This document shows positions 36,194 through 43,819 of a stretch of 64,000 nucleotides of DNA, piece by piece. A program made the translations under genes and the position numbers. Under the pieces are notes generated by a model that was not told the DNA's origin, searched no databases, and was given only the letters and a program-made list of their open reading frames with translations. This DNA is from Aliiroseovarius sediminis (GTDB taxonomy: Bacteria; Pseudomonadota; Alphaproteobacteria; Rhodobacterales; Rhodobacteraceae): the NCBI RefSeq assembly GCF_022678485.1, contig NZ_JALBYP010000039.1, forward strand, positions 1-64,000, read 5' to 3'. The first letter of the stretch is position 1. Each line of letters begins with the position of its first letter.

Positions 36194-37453
36194 TTATTTT
36201 TTAAGACGATCAGCTTCTGCGCGCGTGCGTTCAGCAAACTCGTTCAAGACGTCTGGTACTTCACGTTGGCCCAATGCCATAGCTTGCCATAGATCATATT
36301 CAGAGGCGCGCATCCATGTCACGACCGGAGGACGAGGGCGTCCGCGAGCAACATCAAGTTGGTTGATAGCCACATCGATGCCGGGCTTTTCAGCCAGTGC
36401 TTCTATCGCAAGAGGTTGTTCTGCAGTGTTTTTATTGATCGGCATGTAACCTGTCTCTGAAAACCATATAGCATTGGATTCAGGAGAGGCCGCAAAGCTG
36501 ATGAATTTATATGCCGCGTCTTGAACCTCTTGTTCAGATGTAGACAAAATACCGATCCCTGCCCCGCCGATTGGCACGGCGCAGACTTTATTGCACGGCA
36601 TCGGCACGACAGCCAAATCGTCACCCAAAGCTGACGTCGAACGCCCGTAGTTGCCAGTCGAGTTGATCATCATACCAACTTTGCCAGCCAAAAATGCATC
36701 ACGACCGTTGTTTTCTTGGGTCACGCCATCGGGCGAAGCAACCTTGTGCTCATGCACCAGCGACGCCATGAATTCATAGGCTTCGATCGTATTTGGCGCA
36801 TCGAGCAAAATATCACCAGAAACGCTATCGATCAGATCACTGTCATTGTCCATGACCAAACCCCAGCGCGCAAATTGTCCGGGAGCGGCGATACCAGAAA
36901 TGCCGTCTTCGCCAAGTGTTTGTGTAATTTTTTGAGCGGCAGCCAACAGGTCATCATAAGTCTTCAAAGGTGTATTTTCGTCAAGGCCGGCCTGTTGGAA
37001 AATCGCTTTGTTGAAATACAAAACAGGTGTTGAGGAATTAAACGGTACTATATAGTTTTTGCCTTCATACACGCCGACTTCGCGGGCGAAGTTGAACAGA
37101 TCATCTTTGAGTGGATCTGCGTCAACATAGGCTGTCAAATCTTTCAACACATCGCGATCCGCGAACAAACCGTATCGTGTGACTTCCATGATCACCGCAT
37201 CAGGCGCGCGCCGCGCAGGGATCGCCGCTTGAAGTTTCGTGACGATGTCGTTGTAGTTGCCGATCTCTTGCGCATCAATTTTGATATCAGCGTTTTCCGC
37301 TTCAAAATTTTCAATGATACGGTTCAGCGCATCACCAGAAGATCCACCAAAACTGTGCCAGAATTCAACGGTCACATCCGCCGCGGCTAAAGTCGTTGAT
37401 CCCAGCAAAGCCAACAGCCCTGCGCTTGTAATATTCTTGATACGTGCAATCAT
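36194..37453 (-). CDS. ugpB: UgpB-like periplasmic binding protein (operon 2)
   Basis: About 419 residues with a signal peptide ending near LAAAD. The mature start VTVEFWHSFGGSSGDALNRI and the segment VPFNSSTPVLYYNKA match UgpB; LAGKVGMMINSTGNYGRSTSA gives the usual ligand loop. An ATG at 37465 is also in frame; neither has a clear ribosome site. Only moderate similarity to the UgpB of operon 1, so the two systems probably differ in ligand preference. Confidence 0.9.
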   Translation of the reverse strand: MIARIKNITSAGLLALLGSTTLAAADVTVEFWHSFGGSSGDALNRIIENFEAENADIKIDAQEIGNYNDIVTKLQAAIPARRAPDAVIMEVTRYGLFADRDVLKDLTAYVDADPLKDDLFNFAREVGVYEGKNYIVPFNSSTPVLYFNKAIFQQAGLDENTPLKTYDDLLAAAQKITQTLGEDGISGIAAPGQFARWGLVMDNDSDLIDSVSGDILLDAPNTIEAYEFMASLVHEHKVASPDGVTQENNGRDAFLAGKVGMMINSTGNYGRSTSALGDDLAVVPMPCNKVCAVPIGGAGIGILSTSEQEVQDAAYKFISFAASPESNAIWFSETGYMPINKNTAEQPLAIEALAEKPGIDVAINQLDVARGRPRPPVVTWMRASEYDLWQAMALGQREVPDVLNEFAERTRAEADRLKK

Positions 37454-37515
37454 TTCAACACCCATTTTTGCAATATTAATTGCAGTTTCATCAGGGTACG
37501 GAATAGACAGCTATT

Positions 37516-37553
37516 GTAACGATATTAATAAAAACACATGAAAAATAAGTAAC
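37516..37553 (-). promoter_or_regulatory. Pho-box-like repeat array before ugpB (operon 2)
   Basis: Minus-strand TGTTAC, TTTCAT and CGTTAC stand at offsets 0, 11 and 33, and the last is followed by AA, exactly as before the first ugpB although the bases between differ. It lies about 60-100 bp upstream of the gene. The remaining sequence up to 37800 is AT-rich and then merges into an IS3 end; no gene is seen. Confidence 0.55.
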
Positions 37554-37816
37554 AAACGTAGATTAATACAGTATAGTTGCACCCTTTTATGAGCAATTGT
37601 AATCGGCAGAGCAATACTCGGCCACGGTAGCGGCGGCATTGTGTTGTCGCGGGCGGCGTAAAAGTCGTCCACTTTTGCCCTTTCTGTTTTGGGAGGGCGT
37701 GAGGATATTCACCGTGGAATTGTATTTGAAGGTCCGTCGTGCTCATTTTCAGGATGGATTGAGCGGGCGGCAGATTGGGTAATCTCCCCGTTTTTACGGG
37801 GGCTTGGTCGTAGAAT

Positions 37817-38095
37817 TTACGCGGCCATTCTCAGTTTCTGGACGGGCGTCATGCCGCCGTTGCCCATATTGGGGCGCTCGTTGTTGTAAGACCAGAGCCA
37901 TTCGGTGGCAATCTGCTGCACTTGGTCGATAGTTTCGAAGATGTGGAGGTCCAGCCATTCATGCCGGACCGTCCGATTGTAGCGCTCGACATAGGCGTTC
38001 TGCTGCGGTTTCCCGGGCTGGATATGGGCCAGGGCGATGCCTTTTTGTTCGGCCCATTCCATTAGCGTTCCACTGACGTATTCAGTGCCGTAACA
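37817..38095 (-). pseudogene. IS3-family orfB C-terminal fragment (second subtype)
   Basis: From GTEYVSGTLMEWAEQKG through QPGKPQQNAYVERYNRTVR (catalytic Glu region) to the ending MTPVQKLRMAA. It starts abruptly near 38095, where an IS110-type end has been joined. This is a different IS3 subtype from the one at the left edge and at 22-24 kb. Confidence 0.8.
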
Positions 38096-38119
38096 CCTTC
38101 GGAATGGCGTTGATTTAGA

Positions 38120-38170
38120 GGCTATGATTGCCTGCGCAGCCCCCAAATAGCGCAGCAGGTGATCATAGCC
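38120..38170 (+). ncRNA. Long hairpin in leader of truncated IS110 element
   Basis: GGCTATGAT (38120-38128) and ATCATAGCC (38162-38170) pair, with a second inner stem CCTGCGC/GCGCAGCAGG close by. The hairpin lies 56 bp before the start of an IS110-type gene, where the bridge RNA begins in this family. Because the recombinase gene is truncated, the RNA is probably a relic. Confidence 0.4.
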
Positions 38171-38225
38171 GAGCTCAGGTCCCTACAGTGGTTTTGCACA
38201 AACCACACCGCAAGGGAGACCGACT

Positions 38226-38372
38226 ATGACCAATGCCAGTATTGCACAGGCCGAGCCTGTCCTGGTGGCGATTGATATCGCAAAAGCCCGCCATGAAGTT
38301 TTGATCTCGGTTCCGGGCAGAAAGCGCCGCCGCCGTCTGACTGTTCTGAACCAACTCGACGACTTCAACCGG
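38226..38372 (+). pseudogene. IS110-family recombinase, N-terminal stub
   Basis: Begins MTNASIAQAEPVLVAIDIAK, the first Asp of the DEDD domain, and runs to LTVLNQLDDFNRW before unrelated sequence follows. About 49 of some 340-400 codons remain. It differs clearly from the complete IS110 recombinase at 22411. Confidence 0.8.
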
Positions 38373-38461
38373 TGGTGTCCCGCAGAGCCTTGTACGAAAT
38401 CAAACCTGCAACGCAGGCACACTCACACAATCGAGGGCCATAAAGGCCATATTCTACCATG

Positions 38462-38686
38462 TCAGTCGTTGCGACAGGGCAGCTGCATGAGAGACGCGAA
38501 GTCAATTTGAGCTTTATCCGCATCGCAGAGCTCCGGGTAAATCTTTGAGACACGCTGCGGGCCATGGATGTCCCACCGGATTGCCAGAGCACCTGTGTTC
38601 CAGCGATATACCCAGCCGACAATGGTTTCTTCATCGGCTGCAATCAAATTGGCGATCGCGACGCCTTCGACCTCATTTTCGTTCAC
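38462..38686 (-). CDS. Hypothetical protein, 74 residues
   Basis: Starts MNENEVEGVAIANLIAADEE and contains VGWVYRWNTGALAIRWD. The sequence is coding-like, acidic and soluble, with no signal peptide and no recognised domain. It lies between IS debris and the HTH gene on the same strand. It could be the intact small gene of the conjugative module or the remains of a longer one. Confidence 0.5.
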   Translation of the reverse strand: MNENEVEGVAIANLIAADEETIVGWVYRWNTGALAIRWDIHGPQRVSKIYPELCDADKAQIDFASLMQLPCRND

Positions 38687-38852
38687 TGTTTACTGACTTC
38701 CTGCAATTTGGCGTTGCGGATAGCAGCTCAGATCCAAAGCGTTTGCTGCAACCGTGTGCCGGGCCTCGTTAAAATCGGTTACTGTTCGTCCTCGCGGTAA
38801 CGAATTCACACCGGGAGAAGTCAGCTCCCGTGTTCTCGAAAGATGAAATGGA

Positions 38853-39110
38853 TCAAATCCGGTGGTCGGGCTCCGTGGCGGCTTCAACGATCGCCAGAAC
38901 CTTGAAGGGGTCAAAGCCAATGGCGCGCGCCAGAACGACCAGTTCGACGACGTCGACCCGGCGCTGACCGCTTTCAAGGCGGGCAATGAGGGATTGATGG
39001 CACTTGAGCTTGACCGCCAAGTCCTCCTGACCGAGGCCCGCCTTGATGCGGGCGTCGACCAATGCTTGGCAGAGTGCCACCTGTCCCGTGCTTCTGATTG
39101 TCTTTGCCAC
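38853..39110 (-). CDS. XRE-family HTH regulator, 85 residues
   Basis: One HTH_3 domain: LVDARIKAGLGQEDLAVKLK, CHQSLIARLESGQRRVDVVE. Almost the entire protein is the DNA-binding domain, as in small repressors of plasmid transfer genes. It lies just upstream of, and opposite to, the virB operon and is a natural candidate for its repressor. Operator not identified. Confidence 0.85.
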   Translation of the reverse strand: MAKTIRSTGQVALCQALVDARIKAGLGQEDLAVKLKCHQSLIARLESGQRRVDVVELVVLARAIGFDPFKVLAIVEAATEPDHRI

Positions 39111-39234
39111 GCGTCACATACCTTTTGTGACGTCGCTAGCGGATGAAATCTGTTATCTAAAAAGTAGATATATGAGGGTGTTATCGGCGTCTGGTTTCCA
39201 TGGGCTGCAAGTCTGATGCTCCCGAGGTTGCCCA

Positions 39235-39555
39235 TCAATCCCCTACCAATTGCAGGAACCGGCCGTAGTCCTCGCTGACTTCGCGCGCTTCCTCGAAGGC
39301 GCGGGCGCGTTCGCTGTCGAGGCAACGGAAGTAGCTCTGGATATCCTGGATGTAGTCTTCGAAATCGCCACGGATGATGTCTGCATAGTCCCGCGCTGCC
39401 TGCGAATCGCTTGGCACGAAAGGACGGGCCGGGGCGAAGCAGGATTCCGCCAAAACCTGCCCGGGAACGCAGATCAGAAGGACCATAGCTTGCAATGGGA
39501 GCAGGCCTGTCAACCTTGGGTTTCTCAAACCTGTTATCTCCTTGATCGCAGACAC
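39235..39555 (-). CDS. Small secreted hypothetical protein, 106 residues
   Basis: A hydrophobic signal (LLPLQAMVLLICVPGQVLAES) is followed by a short mature domain of about 70 residues with two Cys (near SCFAPARPF and YFRCLDSERA), rich in acidic and aromatic residues (FEDYIQDIQSYF). No family recognised. Its position at the head of a T4SS locus suggests an envelope role in transfer. A shorter start is possible at the internal Met before VLLIC. Confidence 0.6.
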   Translation of the reverse strand: MSAIKEITGLRNPRLTGLLPLQAMVLLICVPGQVLAESCFAPARPFVPSDSQAARDYADIIRGDFEDYIQDIQSYFRCLDSERARAFEEAREVSEDYGRFLQLVGD

Positions 39556-39684
39556 TGGCCGTGACTAGTGTTTGCGTGACCAAACTACAGCTAAAGCACG
39601 ATATTACATCTTGCGGCTGATAGTATACTATCGTAACTCTGGGCTTCAAGTGGGAATGCCTGGGGTCGCGCCATTGGAGAAAGC

Positions 39685-40065
39685 GTGAGCCGGGCCATGA
39701 ACTGGGACATCGAAGCACCAAATGTGGTTACGGAAGCCAGGTTCCGCGAGCTCGTGGAAAGCGGCTATAGCGCAGAAATCCTGTGCCAGGAGTCGGCACA
39801 CAAGAAGGGCCCCAGCTATTACGGGGTCTGGATCATGCGCGTTGTCTCTGATGATGGCGTGGAAAAGCTCCTCGTCACCGCCCGTACGCGGACGACTTAC
39901 AACGATATCAAGATCCGCGAGTTCAAGACGATCTCTGGCGTGGTGTCATTCTTCATTGGCCTTGGCTTTGCGCATGTCGACCTGCCGCTTGAGGCGGGGA
40001 CAAGCCGTACGCACAAATTCGCCCCGCCAGACAAAGTCCCATCAGACAAGGGCGCTGACACCTAG
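39685..40065 (+). CDS. Hypothetical protein at head of virB operon
   Basis: 126 residues from a GTG with GGAG nine bases upstream; an ATG four codons later is an alternative. The protein is compact and soluble (residues 10-100), for example EARFRELVESGYSAEILCQE and REFKTISGVVSFFIGLGFAHV, with no recognised domain. Its end overlaps the start of the lytic transglycosylase gene, so it belongs to the transfer operon. Confidence 0.65.
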   Translation: MSRAMNWDIEAPNVVTEARFRELVESGYSAEILCQESAHKKGPSYYGVWIMRVVSDDGVEKLLVTARTRTTYNDIKIREFKTISGVVSFFIGLGFAHVDLPLEAGTSRTHKFAPPDKVPSDKGADT

Positions 40066-40729
40066 CCTCGTCTGTCTCTGGCTGGTCGCAGCACCTGCCT
40101 CCGCACAGATGGTCCTGGTCATGGAGAGCGACGGCTCTCTGACCCCCTCCCGCTCTCAGAGCGGTTTTGCCCGGAACTACAATGACGGCATTGGTCAGGG
40201 ATCGGCGTCCGATGGTTTGGCCATTCTTGGCGAGACTGAAGCAGCTTCCGAACCTGACGCGCTGAGGTTTGCGGCACTCGCCCAGCCAGCACCCCTGCCC
40301 CGCGCAGACGTTCTCTTAGGCATCGAGGCAACGGCCCTGCGCTATGCCGGCCATCCGGGCCTGCGGCGCGCAGAGCTCTCCGTGAGGGATTGGCTGGCTC
40401 TCTACCGCGCCAATATCGAGGTTGAGAGCGCCTACCGGCAGGATGCGATTTCAAGTGCGGGTGCCATTGGCCTTGGTCAATTGATGCCAGCAACTGCGCG
40501 TGATCTGGGCGTCGACCCGCGTGATCCGCTGCAGAACCTTGACGGCTCCGCCCGCTACCTCGCGATGATGCTGGAGACGTTCGGCGATCCGCACCTGGCG
40601 CTGGCTGCCTACAACGCCGGACCCGATGCGGTCCGCCAGTATGGCAGCGTTCCCCCCTACCGAGAAACCCAGAACCACGTGGCCCGCGTCATGGCCGTCG
40701 TGGCCCGATTGGAAGGATCAAATTCATGA
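40055..40729 (+). CDS. virB1: VirB1-like lytic transglycosylase
   Basis: The signal peptide (LTPSLVCLWLVAAPASAQ) requires a start near 40055, and the only start-like codon at that place is CTG; an ATG much further upstream at 39977 would bury the signal. The SLT (GH23) domain covers about residues 110-220: catalytic Glu in ANIEVESAYR, GAIGLGQLMP and LALAAYNAGPDAV. It opens peptidoglycan for assembly of the secretion channel. It overlaps virB2 by four bases. Confidence 0.85.
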   Translation: MTPSLVCLWLVAAPASAQMVLVMESDGSLTPSRSQSGFARNYNDGIGQGSASDGLAILGETEAASEPDALRFAALAQPAPLPRADVLLGIEATALRYAGHPGLRRAELSVRDWLALYRANIEVESAYRQDAISSAGAIGLGQLMPATARDLGVDPRDPLQNLDGSARYLAMMLETFGDPHLALAAYNAGPDAVRQYGSVPPYRETQNHVARVMAVVARLEGSNS

Positions 40730-41019
40730 AACAGATTTCAACCCACTTTGTCGCCTCGCTGGTGCTATTCCTGCTGATTGCCGAACCCGCCCTTGCACAG
40801 AGCATCGATCTCTCCCCGATCCAGAGCTTGTTGCAGGGTATTGTCGATGCGCTGACCGGCCCACTCGGCGTTGTCATCGCCACACTCGCGGTCCTCGGCG
40901 TTTTCCTCAGCTGGTTCTTCAACATCATCGACCTGCGCCAGGCGCTCTGGGTTCTCGTCGGCATTGCCGGTGTCGCGGCTGCCCCGACGATCGTTGCTGC
41001 GGTCTTTGCCGGTGGCTGA
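40726..41019 (+). CDS. virB2: VirB2, conjugative pilin
   Basis: 97 residues: signal peptide ending ALAQ, then a short loop and two long hydrophobic helices (VVIATLAVLGVFLSWFF and ALWVLVGIAGVAAAPTIVAAVF), the TrbC/VirB2 pilin layout. Start overlaps virB1; stop overlaps virB3. Confidence 0.92.
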   Translation: MKQISTHFVASLVLFLLIAEPALAQSIDLSPIQSLLQGIVDALTGPLGVVIATLAVLGVFLSWFFNIIDLRQALWVLVGIAGVAAAPTIVAAVFAGG

Positions 41020-41290
41020 GCGCGCGCCTCTCTTTCTCGGCCTCGTGCGCCCGCCGAAGCTTCTGGGCCTGCCCATCATGTACGCGATGGTCTGGCTCTT
41101 TGGCTCGGTGCTCTTGTTCGTCTGGGTCCAGCACATCGCGGTGCTGGGCGTGGCCGCCCTTCTTTATCCGGTGCTGTGGAAGGCCGCAGATTGGGACCCG
41201 CGTTTCATCGACGTGATGATGACGGCGCTGCAGGAAACGCCACCCACGCGAAACCGCAGCATCCATGGCGGGGACAGCTATGCCCCGTGA
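41012..41290 (+). CDS. virB3: VirB3, T4SS inner-membrane protein
   Basis: 92 residues from a GTG that overlaps the virB2 stop. The N-terminus APLFLGLVRPPKLLGLP and helices around residues 20-55 (MYAMVWLFGSVLLFVWV) match VirB3. An open frame extends upstream through virB2 but is not coding. It overlaps the start of virB4. Confidence 0.88.
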   Translation: MAERAPLFLGLVRPPKLLGLPIMYAMVWLFGSVLLFVWVQHIAVLGVAALLYPVLWKAADWDPRFIDVMMTALQETPPTRNRSIHGGDSYAP

Positions 41291-43655
41291 TGACGCCCGT
41301 GATGCTGCGCTCGCCCCCCGCACAATGACGCCGGACTGGTATGCGCGCGAGACCCGCCTCGCGCATATGCTGCCCTATGTGAGCCTCGTCGACGACCAGA
41401 CCGTGCGGACCCGGGTGAACGAACTCTTCCGGTGCATCCGGCTCGAGGGGATCAACAGCTACACGACCGACGATGCCTATCTCGACAAGGTGACGGCACT
41501 TTTTGCCCGCATCGTCGCGCAGCTCGGGCCGGAATTCAGCTATTACGTCCACAAGGTCTCCAAGGCCATCAAACCAGATCTCGACCCAATTCGTGAGGAC
41601 AGCTTCGCAGGCGAGGTGGACCGACGCTGGCGCGCCAAACTCGAAACCAGCGGGCTTCGCGACAAGACACTGACGCTCACCGTCATTCACCGCCCGCCCC
41701 CGAAAAGCCTCTTGCCGTTCCTCAGCCGCAGCGCGCCGGACCGCCTGAGAGAAGAGACCCGCAAACGCCAGCAGCGCCTGGGCGAGGCCGTGAACGTCTT
41801 TCTGTCTGGCCTCGCCGAGCTCAAACCGCGCTTGCTGTCGGCCGCATCGGGGGAGTTGGTGGGGTTTCTGGGGGCTCTCAACACGGGCACCGAGCTGCCG
41901 CTTTATCCGGCAAACACCTACGGCTTTTTGTCCTTCAACGTCGCCAATACCCGCGTGACGTTTCATGGCGATCATTTCGAGCTTTCCGAAGGCGTCGTGG
42001 GGCATCGCTACGGCAAGAGTTTCACCATCGGGGAATACTCGGAAGGCACCTCCTGCACCATGTTCGACATGCTGAACCTGCCGGTCGACATGATCGTGAC
42101 GCACTCCTTCACGCCGATCAATTCGAACCTCATGGCGGGCCGCATCAAACGGCAAAAGCGCCAGATGCAGGCCAGCCAGGACGCGGCCCTCTCGCTCCTG
42201 GAAGCCCTCGATATCGCCGCCGATGATCTCGAGGCCAAGCGCCAAAGCTTCGGCGAACACCATATGGTCGTGACGCTCTTCTGCGAAACGCTGGATGAGC
42301 TGCAGACGCTCAGCGCCGAAATCGTGAACGCCGCCGCGACCGAAGGCGTGAAGATGATCGGTGAGCGGGTCGCCGCAAAGGCCCATTACCTCAGCCAGCA
42401 TCCCGGCAACCAGCCCAAGCGCGTGCGTGCCAGCGCCGTCACCAATCGCAACTTCGCGGATTTCGCGGCCTTCCACCGAACGCAGCTCGGCAAACCCGCA
42501 GCACTTACCCCCTGGGGCCGGGTCATCACCTATCTGCCTACGCCCGAGCAAAGCGCCTACCGATTTTCCTATCACGAGCAGGGATCGCCCGACAAAGAAC
42601 CGACCAGCGGCCATACCCTGATCATGGGGCGGCCCGGGTCGGGCAAATCGGTGCTTTCGGCCTTTCTGATGACCCAAGCCCGTCGCGCAGGGGCGCGGAT
42701 CTTCGTCTTCGATTACCGTCTTGGTATGGAGATGGCGGTCCGCGCGGGTGGCGGGCGCTACGCGTCCCTGAACGCCGGTCAGCCCACAGGCCTCAACCCG
42801 CTCTGGACCGAGACCGATGCGCGCGGCACGGCCTGGCTCTCGGACTGGCTCGCGACGCTTCTCTACCGCGCCGACAAGCCCCTGACCCCGGCGCAGACCA
42901 ACCGCATCCAGGAGGTCGTGCGCCAGAATGCCCAGGCCACCAATCCGGCACTGCGGAACTGGCGGGATTTCGCATCGCTTTTTGTGTCCACCGATGATGG
43001 CGGCGATCTGCACCAGCGCCTGCTCGAGTGGACCGAAGACGGCCGCTACGGCTGGATCTTCGGGCAGAGCCTCGAGGACACGTTCTCGCTCAAGGGCGAT
43101 GTCGTGGGCTTCGATCTGACCGGCATTCTCGACAGCGAGGCCGACAAGGAACGGATGGCGGTCCTGTCCTATCTTTTCCGCCGGGTCGAGCGCGAGATCG
43201 AGGACCGCCGCCCCACCATCATCGTGATCGACGAGGCCTGGAAGGCGCTCGACAACGCATATTTCGCCGAACGGTTGTCGAACTGGCTCGTGACTGCGCG
43301 CAAGCAGAACACCGTCGCGGTGATGATGACGCAATATGCCAGCCAGCTTGAGCGCACCCGGACCGGCAAGACCATCGTCGAAGCCGTTCCGACGCAGATC
43401 CTGCTGCCCAATATCCGCGCGCAGCCTGCGGATTACGCCATGCTGAACCTCACGGAGAAGGAGCTCGACGTCCTTCTCAACACGGGCAGCAACAGCCGTT
43501 TGGCGCTGATCCGCGACGATCAGGGCTCGATCGTCGTCGATGCCGATCTGAGCGCGCTTGGACCCAATCTCACCATCCTTGGCGGCATGGAAAAGGGCGA
43601 AGCGCTTGTCGGCTCCGATTACCGCGACCGCCCAGATTTTTGGAGGCTTTCATGA
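41280..43655 (+). CDS. virB4: VirB4, T4SS ATPase
   Basis: 791 residues, the usual VirB4 length. The N-terminal CagE_TrbE_VirB domain covers about 170-400. Walker A is GRPGSGKSV near residue 450 and Walker B IIVIDEAWKAL near 647. It drives pilus biogenesis and substrate transfer at the inner membrane. I use the ATG at 41280 behind GGCGGGG; an ATG at 41265 adds five residues. Confidence 0.95.
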   Translation: MPRDDARDAALAPRTMTPDWYARETRLAHMLPYVSLVDDQTVRTRVNELFRCIRLEGINSYTTDDAYLDKVTALFARIVAQLGPEFSYYVHKVSKAIKPDLDPIREDSFAGEVDRRWRAKLETSGLRDKTLTLTVIHRPPPKSLLPFLSRSAPDRLREETRKRQQRLGEAVNVFLSGLAELKPRLLSAASGELVGFLGALNTGTELPLYPANTYGFLSFNVANTRVTFHGDHFELSEGVVGHRYGKSFTIGEYSEGTSCTMFDMLNLPVDMIVTHSFTPINSNLMAGRIKRQKRQMQASQDAALSLLEALDIAADDLEAKRQSFGEHHMVVTLFCETLDELQTLSAEIVNAAATEGVKMIGERVAAKAHYLSQHPGNQPKRVRASAVTNRNFADFAAFHRTQLGKPAALTPWGRVITYLPTPEQSAYRFSYHEQGSPDKEPTSGHTLIMGRPGSGKSVLSAFLMTQARRAGARIFVFDYRLGMEMAVRAGGGRYASLNAGQPTGLNPLWTETDARGTAWLSDWLATLLYRADKPLTPAQTNRIQEVVRQNAQATNPALRNWRDFASLFVSTDDGGDLHQRLLEWTEDGRYGWIFGQSLEDTFSLKGDVVGFDLTGILDSEADKERMAVLSYLFRRVEREIEDRRPTIIVIDEAWKALDNAYFAERLSNWLVTARKQNTVAVMMTQYASQLERTRTGKTIVEAVPTQILLPNIRAQPADYAMLNLTEKELDVLLNTGSNSRLALIRDDQGSIVVDADLSALGPNLTILGGMEKGEALVGSDYRDRPDFWRLS

Positions 43656-43819
43656 TCCGTATTCTTGTCGCTTTGGCTGCGCTCGGCGCACTGGCCTCCT
43701 GCACCCAGTACCGGGAGCCGCAGGCGAACTGCTTCACATTCCTTGCGTCCACAGCACCTGTCGCGCCTGATTGTGACTTCACGCCCCTTGGCACCCCGGA
43801 GGGCGACATTGAAGTCTAG
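43652..43819 (+). CDS. VirB7-like small lipoprotein
   Basis: A 55-residue gene too short for usual cut-offs: MIRILVALAALGALASCTQY has a lipobox (LASC) with the modified Cys at 17. Two more Cys follow (QANCFTF and PDCDFTP), which could make the disulphide known from VirB7. Its ATG overlaps the virB4 stop (ATGA) and its end overlaps the next start, so it is embedded in the operon. VirB7 anchors VirB9 to the outer membrane; function here is from context. Confidence 0.8.
   Translation: MIRILVALAALGALASCTQYREPQANCFTFLASTAPVAPDCDFTPLGTPEGDIEV

Noticed and set aside
39722-40054. Long open frame upstream of the VirB1-like gene
   Set aside because: It runs in another frame through the 126-residue gene, and the signal peptide of VirB1 begins only near 40055.
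41205-43334. 709-codon open frame on the minus strand
   Set aside because: It is the antisense of virB4, produced by GC-rich codon usage; no family motif is present.
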